From contig BSBN01001482.1 of assembly GCA_027924645.1 (NCBI GenBank), positions 12,418,001 to 12,482,000 of the forward strand: a stretch of DNA of 64,000 nt. Direction: 5' to 3'. The notes below the pieces were generated by a model, which worked only from the letters and a program-made list of their open reading frames with translations, was not told where the DNA came from and ran no database searches. Of the stretch, positions 43,933-54,669 are shown piece after piece. The translations under genes were made by a program, and so were the position numbers. Every line of letters begins with the position of its first letter. Positions within the stretch are counted from its first letter, which is position 1. The stretch is from Cunninghamia lanceolata. Its lineage: Eukaryota; Streptophyta; Pinopsida; Cupressales; Cupressaceae.

Positions 43933-45725
43933 TGATGCAGAGCATCCAGCAGAAGTTCACAAACAGGGTGTCAAATACCCATTAACCCACAATTCAATAG
44001 AACAAGGCTCAACCAACTCAGAAAACTTCCTCCCACAGTTCAAATGACATCAAGGTACTTCATTCTTCTACATCGGCCAGACCCAACATCATGTCTCCCT
44101 GATATACACTTATCGGGCTAACAATGGCTATCGGCACTTCTAATACATCACACCGATGCCCATGTCACACCAATGAGGGTTTCGATCTATTTGCCTATCG
44201 GCAGGATATCGCCTATCGGGCTGACCTTTATCCCATTTGCTATCATCGGCAAGAGTTAACAAAATCTCTCGCCAATATACCCTGTCGGGCTGACAATGGC
44301 TATCGGCCACCTACAAGATTGTTATGCCGATGTCTTGAGTCACTCTGATGATTCTTCCAAACCCGCCTTCGTCGGTAAGACATCCACTGTTGGTGTAGCG
44401 TTACACTTGTTCTCCGATACCAATCCTCTTGCCGATGTGCTTTGGCAACTCCCCGTCGGCCAAACTCTTCGTCGGCCAGACACTATTCTATCGGCCTAAC
44501 CTGAGATCCTTCCACCGATGGTAATACTTATGCCGATGCCCCTACTATCGGTGAGACTTAACAATAGTCACCCCGATGGCTATGTTAATTCCTCCATCGG
44601 GCTGACCTCTACCGTCGGCCCAGCGTTGAATTCTTTCATCGATACACCTTCTCACGCCGATGTCTTCGGCCAATACTACCATCGGTGAGACTTGCCAACA
44701 GTCACCCCGATCTGTTCCTTCGGCGAGACTTTCACCGTCCGCCCAACACAACTTCTTCTCGCCGACACCTTGACTCTCGCCGATACTTCCTTTGTCCACT
44801 CCTTTTTGGCCAGACTTCCCTACTTCTCACACCGATGACCCGAATGCAGGATTCACACAGAAGGTTATCTCATACCAATGACAGTTATTCATAACTGGTG
44901 TCTTCTCACCAAGCAACAACAAAACATACAAATGATATACAATTTACATATACACAGCAAATTTATTTCCACAGACAAACTCGACATGCACATAGAACAT
45001 ATACAGTCAATATACACAAATGGACATTCAATTGCAACAACAGTAGATACTGAGAAACTGCTTGGAGTGGTTCTGCAATTCCTATCTTACCATACCTAAA
45101 ATGAATAAACAAAAATGGGGGATAAATCTACAAGTCCATTCCACTGATTTTCCAGAAATCTACCAGTGGAATGGATTTATCCAGTCAATTCGACCACAGA
45201 GGTACTAACTAAATTATATACGAATCCTACACAGGGTGAATTTCTACTCAAAGTATCTACACAACATTCAAAATCTAGAAAGAAAAGCAATTTACAGAAC
45301 TCCTATTCCTCCTTCTTCATGTTCAGAATTACATTCAACTGTTCGACCAAAGCCAAAACACACCACCACTAGTTTACAAAGGATTTTCCCCTTTTATCTT
45401 TCCCAATGGTGAGAGACCAACATTCCTCTATGTTTCTGGGATTTGAGTTTTCCAAGATTATTGGTAGAAGCCCTTAATTAATTACATGACACCTGCAGAG
45501 TATAGGACAGCAAAACTCTTAGTGTTAAGACACCTTGATTAACCCTTCCCTTAATCCAAACTATCAAAAATGACAAGTTTGGAGTTTACAAACATGAAAT
45601 GCCAATATAGAATGTTACATTTTTGAAGATGCTATGAGGTAACATGAAATGTCAAAAAACTATATTAGTCTTATTCTTCCCCTTCTTAAGCATATTTATA
45701 TTGTCTATGGGGGGCTCCTGCACCA
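43933..45725 (-). repeat. 3' LTR of the TR-GAG element
   Basis: It runs TGATGCAGAGC...gctcctgcacca on the plus strand. The part 44060-44840 is crowded with atcggc/gccgat motifs. Small ORFs within it are not genes. Confidence 0.94.
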
Positions 45726-47830
45726 TACTCCCCCATTTGAAAAGAACTCATGTCCCATGAGTTAAGGCTTTGACTGAATCCACCTGTAGCTATTGTCTCA
45801 TATCTGTCCCATGATCTCTGTGCTGCAACTTGTTGCCAGGGAGGCCAATACTCCTGTCTAGCACTATAGGCTCTTCTCACACGTTGCTGATCATTGTTTC
45901 CTACCATCATCTCTGTCTGAACATGGACAGTGGGAACCTCCTTTACTGCTATGACAGAATGTGTTGGTCTGTAAACTGTTAGAGGACAAACAATAGTCCC
46001 TATTAAGATTGTATCCTTGCACTTCCAATCAGCCTGTGGCTGTGTAGAAACCTGCTTCTGGATCTTCTGTTGATCCATCTGATCTTTGTCAGCCAGAACT
46101 AAAATCTTCTTCAAACTGTGATCTGCTCTCCTTGGGATATCCTCAACTTTTTGTGACTCTGTTGTAGGTATCTTCACAAACTCTTTCTTACCTACCAAAA
46201 TAATCTTACCTGTCTTTTCTTCTTCAGCATCTTCTTGCAATGGAATCAACACAATAGTTCTCCCATCCTTCTTGATGGTGTATGTGTTAGCATATCCATC
46301 ATACAATGCTCTCCTATCAAATTGCCATGGCCTACCCAAAAGTAGGTGACAACATTCCATGGGCAATATGTCACACAAAACTCTATCTTGATAATCCCCA
46401 ATCTGAAAATCAACATATACTTGTTCATACACTAAAAGTGAATGATTATCACTTACCCAAGAGGCTTTGTAAGGAGTTTGATGTGGAATTCTTTCCAATT
46501 TCAGTTTATCCACCATTTCTTGAGATACCATATTGTCTGTTGAACCGGAATCTACTACTACCTTGCATACTTTCCCTCCTGCCTTGCAAGTGGTTCTGAA
46601 AAGAGACTGCCTGTGTGGAGGTTCTTTGTCAGGTACCTTCATGGTGGTCATTACTCTCCTAATCATCAAAGATTCTCCTTTCTCCGGGTATCCACAATTG
46701 TCAAGAGCATTCACACTTTGAGAAGTGCTGGAACTTATCACACTTGGACTATCAGATTCTTGGATCAGACTTACTCTCTTTTCTCCCATTGAACTGGTTG
46801 CCTTTTCTGGACACCTGCTAGCTATATGGCCTTCTTGGTTGCAGTTGTAACATCGGATAGGTCCTCTGCCCCTAAAGCCTCTTTGATTGTAGTTTCCCCC
46901 TTGGTTTTGACTGCTGTCTCCTCTACTGTTCTCTTGATTTGATTCACTTTGGTATCCAAATCCTCTGCCTCTGAAAGGATTTCTTCCTCCTCTTTGCTGT
47001 TGTCCTCCTCTTCTGTTGTTCTGCTCATGCCTTCTCTTCAATTTCTCTTCTACCTTGAGTGCCAATTGATAGCACTTTTGAACTATCTCTGGGTTATGCA
47101 AATTTATTTCTTCTTGGATGTTAAACCTCAAACCATTGAGGTACCTTGCTACCTTCTCTTCTTCATCTTCCCTTACTTTTGTTTTTACACACAACTTCAT
47201 GAATTCTTCTGTGTATGGGCTGACATCTAGCTCCTTCTGCTTCAAATTCTGTTTCCTCTTATGTAATTGGATATTGTAATCCAATGGAACATAGGCCTCC
47301 TTCACCAATGCCATCATTCTCTTCCATGTTGTAGCTCTGTTCTTTCCCTCTTTCACCCTGTCATCTTGGATGAAATTCCACCAAGTCAATGCAGCTCCTT
47401 TCATTTTGGATTGAGCCATCTTCACTCTTTGGTGTTCTGGGATCTCTTCTGTCTCAAAGAAATTATTCAAGGAGTCTATCCACTCCATTACTGAATCAGG
47501 TTCCATTTTTCCTGCAAACACTGGCAGGTCTATTTTCACATCCATGGTCCTTCTTTCCATGGACCTGAGGGCATTGAGTAAGGGTCTCTGGTCTGCAGGA
47601 ACCACTAGCTCTTCCTGATCTGGTGTCTCCTCTTCATCCCCATCTTCTCGTTCACCAGAGTTTTCTTCCCCTTTCTCCACTCTGTCCCTCAACTTCTCTA
47701 GTTCTTCCTTCAATGCCTGATTATGAGCTCTATCAGCTCTACTCTCTGCTATTTGTTTTCTTACCAAGGCCGTCAATTTAGCGTTGGTCATCTTTGCTGG
47801 AAAAGTTTCTGAAGCTTCTCCTTTCGACAT
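45686..47830 (-). CDS. gag-pro: Intact Gag-aspartic protease polyprotein, 714 aa (retrotransposon)
   Basis: I take ATG at 47830 (MSKGEASETF); an in-frame extension to 47863 has no ATG. Residues 30-75 are acidic and probably coiled. About 110-265 is a retrotransposon Gag domain (WIDSLNNFFETEEIPEHQRV, MKGAALTWWNFI). 272-322 is Gly/Arg/Gln-rich. A zinc knuckle CYNCNQEGHIASRC spans 327-340. The protease covers ~415-525, with VVVDSGSTDNMVSQEMV (Asp 427) and the later HLLLGRPWQFD. This resembles the Gag-PR part of plant Ty3/Gypsy polyproteins. The last ~185 residues match nothing I know and replace RT. The frame passes through the PPT and ends with 13 codons, stop included, inside the 3' LTR, so the LTR supplies the stop codon. 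Product role: particle formation and processing, using another element's RT and integrase. Confidence 0.92.
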   Translation of the reverse strand: MSKGEASETFPAKMTNAKLTALVRKQIAESRADRAHNQALKEELEKLRDRVEKGEENSGEREDGDEEETPDQEELVVPADQRPLLNALRSMERRTMDVKIDLPVFAGKMEPDSVMEWIDSLNNFFETEEIPEHQRVKMAQSKMKGAALTWWNFIQDDRVKEGKNRATTWKRMMALVKEAYVPLDYNIQLHKRKQNLKQKELDVSPYTEEFMKLCVKTKVREDEEEKVARYLNGLRFNIQEEINLHNPEIVQKCYQLALKVEEKLKRRHEQNNRRGGQQQRGGRNPFRGRGFGYQSESNQENSRGDSSQNQGGNYNQRGFRGRGPIRCYNCNQEGHIASRCPEKATSSMGEKRVSLIQESDSPSVISSSTSQSVNALDNCGYPEKGESLMIRRVMTTMKVPDKEPPHRQSLFRTTCKAGGKVCKVVVDSGSTDNMVSQEMVDKLKLERIPHQTPYKASWVSDNHSLLVYEQVYVDFQIGDYQDRVLCDILPMECCHLLLGRPWQFDRRALYDGYANTYTIKKDGRTIVLIPLQEDAEEEKTGKIILVGKKEFVKIPTTESQKVEDIPRRADHSLKKILVLADKDQMDQQKIQKQVSTQPQADWKCKDTILIGTIVCPLTVYRPTHSVIAVKEVPTVHVQTEMMVGNNDQQRVRRAYSARQEYWPPWQQVAAQRSWDRYETIATGGFSQSLNSWDMSSFQMGEYGAGAPHRQYKYA
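45726..45738 (-). promoter_or_regulatory. Polypurine tract of the TR-GAG element
   Basis: The minus strand reads aaatgggggagta next to the LTR start TGGTGCAGG. It is also translated as part of the ORF (QMGEYG). Confidence 0.88.
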
Positions 47831-47913
47831 TTTGCTTTCTCCTTCTACTACTAGATGGAACAAACACCTTCAGAAATCAAAATACACACTAGCCCTTCCC
47901 AGAGCTTTCTCTA

Positions 47914-47925
47914 GCTCTGATACCA
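47914..47925 (-). promoter_or_regulatory. Primer binding site of the TR-GAG element
   Basis: The minus strand reads tggtatcagagc, two bases from the LTR end. Confidence 0.93.
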
Positions 47926-47927
47926 CT

Positions 47928-49723
47928 TAATGCAGAGCATCTAGCAGAAGTTCACAAACAGGGTGTCAAATACCCATTAACCCACAATTCAATAGAACAA
48001 GGCTCAACCAACTCAGAAAACTTCCTCCCATAGTTCAAATGACATCAAGGTACTTCATTCTTCTACATCGGCCAGACCTAACATCATGTCTCCCCGATAT
48101 ACACTTATCATGCTAACAATGGCTATCAACACTTCTAATACATCTCACACCGATGCCCATGTCACACCGATGAGGGTTTCGATCTATTTGCCTATCGGCA
48201 GGATATCGCCTATCGGGCTGACCTTTATCCCATTTGCTATCATCAGCAAGAGTTAACAAAATGTCTCGCCAATATACCCTGTCGGGCTGACAATGGCTAT
48301 CGGCCACCTACAAGATTGTTATGCCGATGTCTTGAGTCACTCTGATGACTCTTCCAAACCCGCCTTCGTCGGTAAGACATCCACTGTCGATGTAGCGTTA
48401 CACTTGTTCTCCGATACCTATCCTCTTGCCGATGTGCTTATAGCAACTCCCCGTCAGCCAAACTCTCCATCGGCCAGACACTATTCTATCGGCCTAACCT
48501 GAGATCCTTCCACTGATGGTAATACTTATGCCGATGCCCCTAATATCGGTGAGACTTAACAATAGTCACCCCGATGGCTATGTTATTTCCTCCGTCGGGC
48601 TGACCTCTACCGTCAACCCAGCGTTGAATTCTTTCGCCGATACACCTTCTCATGCCGATGTCTTCGGCCAATACTACCATTGGTGAGACTTGCCAACGGT
48701 CACCCCAATCTGTTCCTTCGGCGAGACTTTCACCGTCGGCCCAACACAACTTCTTCTCGCCGACGCCTTGACTCTCGCCGATACTTCCTTCATCCACTCC
48801 TTTTCGGCCAAACTTCCCTACTTCTCACACCGATGACCTGAATGCAAGATTTACACAGAAGGTTATCTCATACCAATGATAGTTATTCATAACTAGTGTC
48901 TTCTCGCCAAGCAATAGCAAAACATACAAACGATATACAATTTACATATACACAGCAAATTTATTTCCATAGACAAACTCGACATGCACATAGAACATAT
49001 ACAGTCAATATACACAAATGGACATTCAATTGCAACAACAGTAGACACTGAGAAACTACTTGGAGTGGTTCTGCAATTCCTATCTTACCATACCTAAAAT
49101 GAATAAACAAAAATGGGGGATAAATCTACAAGTCCATTCCACTGATTTTCCAGAAATCTACTAGTGGAATGGATTTATCCAATCAATTCGACCACAGATG
49201 TACTAACTAAATTATATACAAATCCTACACAGCGTGAATTTCTACTCAGAGTATCTACACAACATTCAGAATCTAGAAAGAAAAGCAATTTACAGAATTC
49301 CTATTCCTCCTTCGTCATGTTCAGAATTACATTCAACTGTTCGACCAAAGCCAAAACACACCACCGCCAATTTACAAAGGATTTTCCCCTTTTATCTTTC
49401 CCAATGGTGAGAGACCAACATTCCTCTCTGTTTCTGGGATTTGAGTTTTCCAAGATTATTGGTAGAAGCCCTTAATTAATTACATGACACCTACAGAGTA
49501 TAGAACAACAAAACTCTTAGTGTTAAGACACCTTGATTAACCCTTCCCTTAATCCAAACTGTCAAAAATGACAAGTTTGGAGTTTACAAACATGAAATGC
49601 CAATATAGAATGTTACATTTTTGAAGATGCTATGAGGTAACATGAAATGTCAAAAAACTATATTAGTCTTATTCTTCCCCTTCTTAAGCATATTTATATT
49701 GTCTATGGGGGGCTCCTGCACCA
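47928..49723 (-). repeat. 5' LTR of the TR-GAG element
   Basis: It pairs with 43933-45725 along its entire length. The outer end is identical (cacca). The inner end reads TAATGC rather than TGATGC. Confidence 0.94.
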
Positions 49724-49834
49724 CTATCACCCTCACCAATTGTGCCCGACAAACCTTTTGGTATATCATTCCCTTTTAAATTGGAAGGCATCATGTTAGG
49801 ATACTTCCACATTATTCAACTGCATTATTATTGT

Positions 49835-50052
49835 ATAATGGAATATTAATAAAAAATATTTACTAGCACTTGTACTAAAGGAGGTGCAATGGTTATGCCC
49901 ATATAAAACTAAACATATGCCAACATGCTAGAGAGTACATTCGATAATGGAATATTAATAAAAAATATTTACTAGCACTTGTACTAGAAGGAGGTGCAAT
50001 GGTTATGCCGATATAAAACTAAAAATATGCCAACATGCTAGAGAGTACATGT
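49835..50052. repeat. 109-bp tandem duplication
   Basis: ataatggaatattaataaaa starts at 49835 and 49944. The two units differ at only a few bases and end in gagagtacat. Confidence 0.92.
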
Positions 50053-51040
50053 GATTTGTGCGTATAAGATATTTTAGTTTAATTTTTTTCTTTTTATGTA
50101 AAGTATTTTTTTAGGTTGATTTAATATTCTTCCAAATATGTAAATAAACAATTCCAAACATTGATAACATAGACTATCAATATCCCTCCAAATTGGTGAT
50201 ACATAGCCTACTCTCATTTTCAATAGCACAAAGATTGAAATTAGAGCTTCTGGAAAAAACTGTGTTGTGCTTTTTTTGCATCGACATTTCGGATCACACT
50301 CCGTGATCCATCTTCAACACAAAGACTACTAGAAAATTAAATCTATGAGGAAGGAAATATTTATTTTCTCATCACAAAACTATGAATTTCACTTACTCTT
50401 AATGTTGAATAAAAATATTTAAAATTGGTTACATTTAGCATAAGGAGGAGAGGGGAGAACCCCAGTACAATGGAAAAATCCCCTTTCAAAGTTTTACTCA
50501 CACATAAGTAGTTCGGTAACTACTTGTAACTCCGTTTTATCCAACTTTCCCTTTTAAATTATTTGCCCACCTTTTTATAAAATCAAATTCATCGTAATCA
50601 CTTTTAAACTTTGAACTTTGTGCATTAGTTAATTCGCAAAGAGTTAATTTACCCAACTTGACACTACCAATTACCCACTTTATATTATGACTATAGTGTC
50701 AAAATGTAATTAATTTGCACAACATAATAATATTTAATTCTTTAAAAGAATTAAATAAACAAGTTAGTGCAAAGTAACTTATAAACCAATAGCCCACTTC
50801 CTTTGACATGATGGTTACCTTTGTCAAGATTTTGAAAAGAAAATCAATTAATTTAGAAAGAATTAATATGATTTAAAATAATGCCATCCAATGTTTGCTT
50901 AATATTTGTCCTCTTTGTATTTCCCTGAGCAAACTTCATATTATAACCATTTGATGACCTCCATTTTCTCCCTATGAAGTTATCTTCATTAACTTGCTTG
51001 TAATTATTCAATCATGCACTAATTGCAATTAACTTTTAAC
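50053..51040. other. AT-rich DNA without genes
   Basis: A small hairpin, ggatcac-actcc-gtgatcc, lies at 50291-50309. Nothing else is supported. Confidence 0.5.
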
Positions 51041-51475
51041 TGTTGGTGTGAACATGGGTATTTCCTAGCTGGTTTTCCCCTTTGTAGTGTGAACAAGACA
51101 CATTATCTAACTAGTTCTTAGTTAGGACCTATTCACACATGTTCACATGTTAAGTTGCCTTAGGAATCTTTCTAGATGTTTCTAATTGTCATATGATCTT
51201 ATCCTATAGTTGGTATCTTATCCTAGTTATCTCATGTCATAGGATTAAGATACTTGTCATCATCCTAATTAGTCCCACCTCTCAACCTTGCCTATATAAG
51301 CAAGGTCTCTCATTATACATTATGTGTGGGTCATATATTGTATATTCTGTATCTTATATGCATCATTACTTTTTTGCAATAAAATGTTGTTAAATTGTTT
51401 TTCTCTCTTGTTGTGGAAGGTTGTTTTGATTGCAGGTGATCCTGGGATTCCTTGAGTCTATTGGTGATTCTTACA
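51041..51475 (+). repeat. 5' LTR of copia-5
   Basis: It starts TGTTGGTGTGAAC and ends gtgattcttaca directly before the PBS. A good TATA box, cctatataagc, is at 51291-51301, placing the transcription start near 51325. No partner LTR is in view, so the left end is inferred from the TGTTG motif. Confidence 0.82.
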
Positions 51476-51489
51476 TGGTATCAGAGCTT
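51476..51489 (+). promoter_or_regulatory. Primer binding site of copia-5
   Basis: tggtatcagagctt, an exact tRNA-iMet match, immediately follows the LTR. Confidence 0.9.
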
Positions 51490-52865
51490 CAGATCTGTGA
51501 TCTCCTTCCCTCTTTTTGGAGAGTTTCTACTAAGAACATTTTTCTGGTGCATCTTGGTATAAAACAAACCTTGTCATTGTGTTTGGAAGGCTCGTTCCAA
51601 TTTTTTGACATATCACTTACTATTTTTAACAACAGAAAAAATTTGGCCATTTTTGAGGTCTTCAAATTTTTTGGGCAAATTTATTTTCATACATCATATG
51701 GATCTATACTATACGGTATCCGTACATAAGTCTATGTAGGCATCAATAGTCACAACGGTCTTTAGATTTTATCCAGTGGTCACATATGTTATTTGATGGG
51801 AATATTCTCTACCTAGTGGTCAAATTGGGTCTCCGTGTCATCCGAGTCATCTTCATATGATCTAGTGTCATTCTCTACGTAGGGATCAAATCTACACTAT
51901 TATCCAGTGGTCTGAGAAAATATTCACTAGTCAATCAACATCTATGAGGAGTATTCCTCCCTATGCTAGGCATGATGTCAGGGGGTGGCAGATCTCATGT
52001 AATCTCGATGTAGGCGATGAGTTTTTTGTCGAGTGGACAATTGTTTCAAACTGTGATTCATCATTTTTTCTAGCCAATATTATCCATAGGATAATCTACA
52101 ATATGGGAGTTGCTTTTTGGACCGAAGCCCCCAATCACACCTAGGCCCGAGGGCCTTGATCCTAGTGGGCAACACACGAGAAACTACCACTGGATAATCA
52201 TTGCCTTTGCTAGGTTCTATGACCTAGCCACCTCCTCTGCTTCGCGGCCAGTGCCAGATCTACCACCTCCACCAAAGATAACTACCACAAGACCTCCTGA
52301 ACTCTGCTAAAGTCATTATTACCACCATAACTCCGCCCAAGTACCACCACTAGGTCACCAGTCTGCAACCAAGGGCCCCTTTTTGGTCCCTCTATATGCC
52401 CTAATAAGGTAGGTTTTTTCTAATAGCCATAACTTTTCTCTATGGTGTCAGATTTTAGAAAATGAATAGGTGTCAGAAAGCTGGTTCCAAGCACTTCGTA
52501 ACAATATAGGTATTTTTTGCTGATTTTTCTACAAGGGCCAGATTTTACTATTTGAAGCTCATACTTGCAATTTTAACCTCTGAGCTCATAACTTGCACCC
52601 ACAATATTGAAATTTTAGCTTCTTATAGGTGTTGGAAAGGTATTTCTAAGCTCTACAAATCTATCCATGCCATTTTCTAGATTCTTTCTTAGACATCAGA
52701 TTTTTAGTTTAAGAGTATATTGGGTATTTGTACTCATTGATTGGAAAAATTGTTGAAATTGGTGGTTGTTTTTTCTTGGGGGGCTTCAATTTCAATATTG
52801 ATTCAGATTTGAGAGGTTGAATATAAGATTGTTATCCATTTTTTCTCTATTGGTGGTGTTTCTCT
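51490..52865 (+). other. 1.4-kb leader of copia-5
   Basis: No convincing ORF. 51740-51930 repeats ccagtggtc and ctacgtagggatcaaa-like phrases. A C-rich stretch (52200-52390) could once have been coding. Such a long leader before a Copia gag is unusual, so an older insertion is possible. Confidence 0.45.
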
Positions 52866-53761
52866 TATGGCTAATACAAATTCATTTGAACTCCTCACAC
52901 CTCATAACTATCATTCATGGAAACACAAAATGCAACATTTGCATTGGATCAAGATCAACCTAAATTTTATAAGAGAAATTTGATCATAGTAAATAAGGCT
53001 ATGGGATTGATTGCTTTACATGTTTTTGATAGTTTATTGTTTCATATTGAGGATTGTGAAACACCTAAGCAAGTATAGGATAAGTACAAAGATCTATTTG
53101 GAAAAGTTAGTGACTTCTATGCTTTGTAAATAGATGTAGAATTGGCTTCTCTTTCTCTTGAGACATTTCCTTCCATTGAGGATTATTTAGTTAAGTTCAA
53201 AGATTCGAGATCTCAATTGGCAAGTTGTGGGAAAGATAAATCTGATAAGGAATGCATCTTCTTGACTTTGTCTAAGTTAAAAAGGCCATATGCAATTTTT
53301 TCTTCTACCTTTTATTCCACTATGGATGCCTTAGGTGATGCATTCACTATGCCTTCTCTTGAGTTGTTTTGTGATCATTTGACTAGAGAGCATGCTAAGC
53401 TTGTTGAGTTAGATGCACTTGCCATGAGTCATGCATTAGTAGCTCAATCATCAAAAGGCAAAGGTAAGAATCAACCTAAACCTAAGACAAAATCAAAATT
53501 AGTAAATGAGCCTTCCACCTCTTCCAAAGAGGATAAATTGAAGAAGGAGAAAATTGCTTCTGCTTATTGTAAGAAAACAAGGCATGATGAACATAATTCT
53601 TATAAAAAATAGATTGATGAGTTGAAGCATCTTTTGTAAAATAATAATATTCCAATGCCTGGTTCTTCTTCTTCTTCTTCTACATCTAAATAGTTAGGAT
53701 CTTCTGAAATCAGCCATGTAGAATTAGCTAATGGGGACCACAAATAGAAAGGTAAAGTCCT
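52866..53761 (+). pseudogene. gag: Copia Gag of copia-5, truncated by copia-4
   Basis: ATG at 52866 gives MANTNSFELLTPHNYHSWKH, a Copia Gag N-terminus. After stops near 52982 and 53078-53130 the frame is open from 53142: FPSIEDYLVKFKDSRSQLAS, FLTLSKLKRPYAIFSSTFYS and SLELFCDHLTREHAKL are capsid motifs. A Lys-rich linker precedes a damaged knuckle, YCKKTRHDEHNSYKK near 53565-53610, where the first Cys is missing and the last is Ser. The frame ends at TAG, with similarity onward (IDELKHLL) up to the copia-4 insertion point. Confidence 0.82.
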
Positions 53762-54328
53762 TGTTGGTAAGAGACACTGCTATGATGAATGATGTATGTT
53801 GTCATTGATGGCAACAAAGCATGGTAAAGAGATTTCAGTCATGATACCAAGGATTGACAAAGGTTTGGAAGACTAACTTAGTCAAAATGGCTACGTATGG
53901 ACAAACTACAGAGTGACAGAGATTGAGTTAGTATGTCTCTGCAGTTGAAGATCATTCTATGTAGTCCAAGTATGTTGTTCATAGCTATTTGGTGATCATA
54001 TGTTCTAGTGTTCAAGTTCTAACTTCCTCCAAAAGTTATATGGTGAAATATCTAAGTCCGAGTGAACAAGAGTTAAGTCATAAATAGTGCATAGTACCAG
54101 AGTAAAAGGGTCCCTATTCCTTTGTTGTGGCATATTTTGTCTTGCAGTTCTGAGGCAAAAAATATACATATCATGACTACCTAAATCCAGAGTTATAGCT
54201 TTTGAAGTTCCTTTGATCACATTCTACAAGTTGTTCTTTATCGGCTTCTAGTTTAACAGTATTTCATTCTGACAGAGCAACAGTTCCAAGATCTGCATTT
54301 TGCTATAAAGGACTATTATGTCTAGTAG

Positions 54329-54640
54329 TGAGAGGAACCTCTTGCAACAATATAATGAAAAATGCACGAAATAACAAAAATATCAGAACACAGAAAGAAT
54401 TTATTGATCATAGGCCACTTCGAGGGGGCAACCTCCTTTGAGCAAGCTCAATACAATAAACTCGTGGATGCCTTCATTGGCCTCAACACGTACTTATATA
54501 CTAAGTCTAATCTAAACAACTATTACTCCCTATGAATGTGGGATAATACAATATACTCACGGGACGACTTACAAAGCATATGCATCCAATAACAATATAC
54601 TAAAAAAGTAAAGAGAAGGGCTAAACGCAGGTTCCTAACA
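54329..54640 (-). repeat. 3' LTR of the Gypsy element
   Basis: 312 bp, nearly identical to 59776-60085. Confidence 0.95.
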
Positions 54641-54655
54641 TCCCCTCCCTCTTAG
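54641..54655 (-). promoter_or_regulatory. Polypurine tract of the Gypsy element
   Basis: The minus strand reads ctaagagggagggga before the LTR. Confidence 0.9.
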
Positions 54656-54669
54656 AAAAGCTTTGTCCT

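Larger units (their letters stand above)
43933..49723 (-). mobile_element. Gag-only LTR retrotransposon (TR-GAG type, Gypsy-like), intact ORF
   Basis: Perfect duplications ctatc (43928-43932, 49724-49728) flank two nearly equal LTRs (1793 and 1796 bp). The interior is just 2202 bp and is filled by one uninterrupted Gag-protease frame. RT, RNase H and integrase are absent. PBS and PPT are present on the minus strand. The LTRs differ by a few percent by eye, mostly transitions, yet the ORF is open. Elements that keep only gag are known as TR-GAGs; whether this family is described I cannot say. Confidence 0.95.
51041..53761 (+). mobile_element. Copia-5: 5' part of a short-LTR Copia element
   Basis: A 5' LTR (51041-51475), a PBS, a long leader and a Copia gag run left to right until copia-4 interrupts at 53762. 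The rest would lie beyond copia-4 and the window end. This is a different lineage from copia-1 and copia-2: the LTR is only 435 bp and the Gag is unlike theirs. Confidence 0.85.

Noticed and set aside
44124..44894. Several ORFs of 67-84 aa in the TR-GAG LTR, also seen in the other LTR (48113-48797)
   Set aside because: They lie in the atcggc-rich part of a non-coding LTR, on both strands, and are products of low stop-codon density.
47831..47863. Upstream extension of the Gag-protease ORF
   Set aside because: It is in frame but begins with TTG; the first ATG is at 47830, and eukaryotic initiation favours that.
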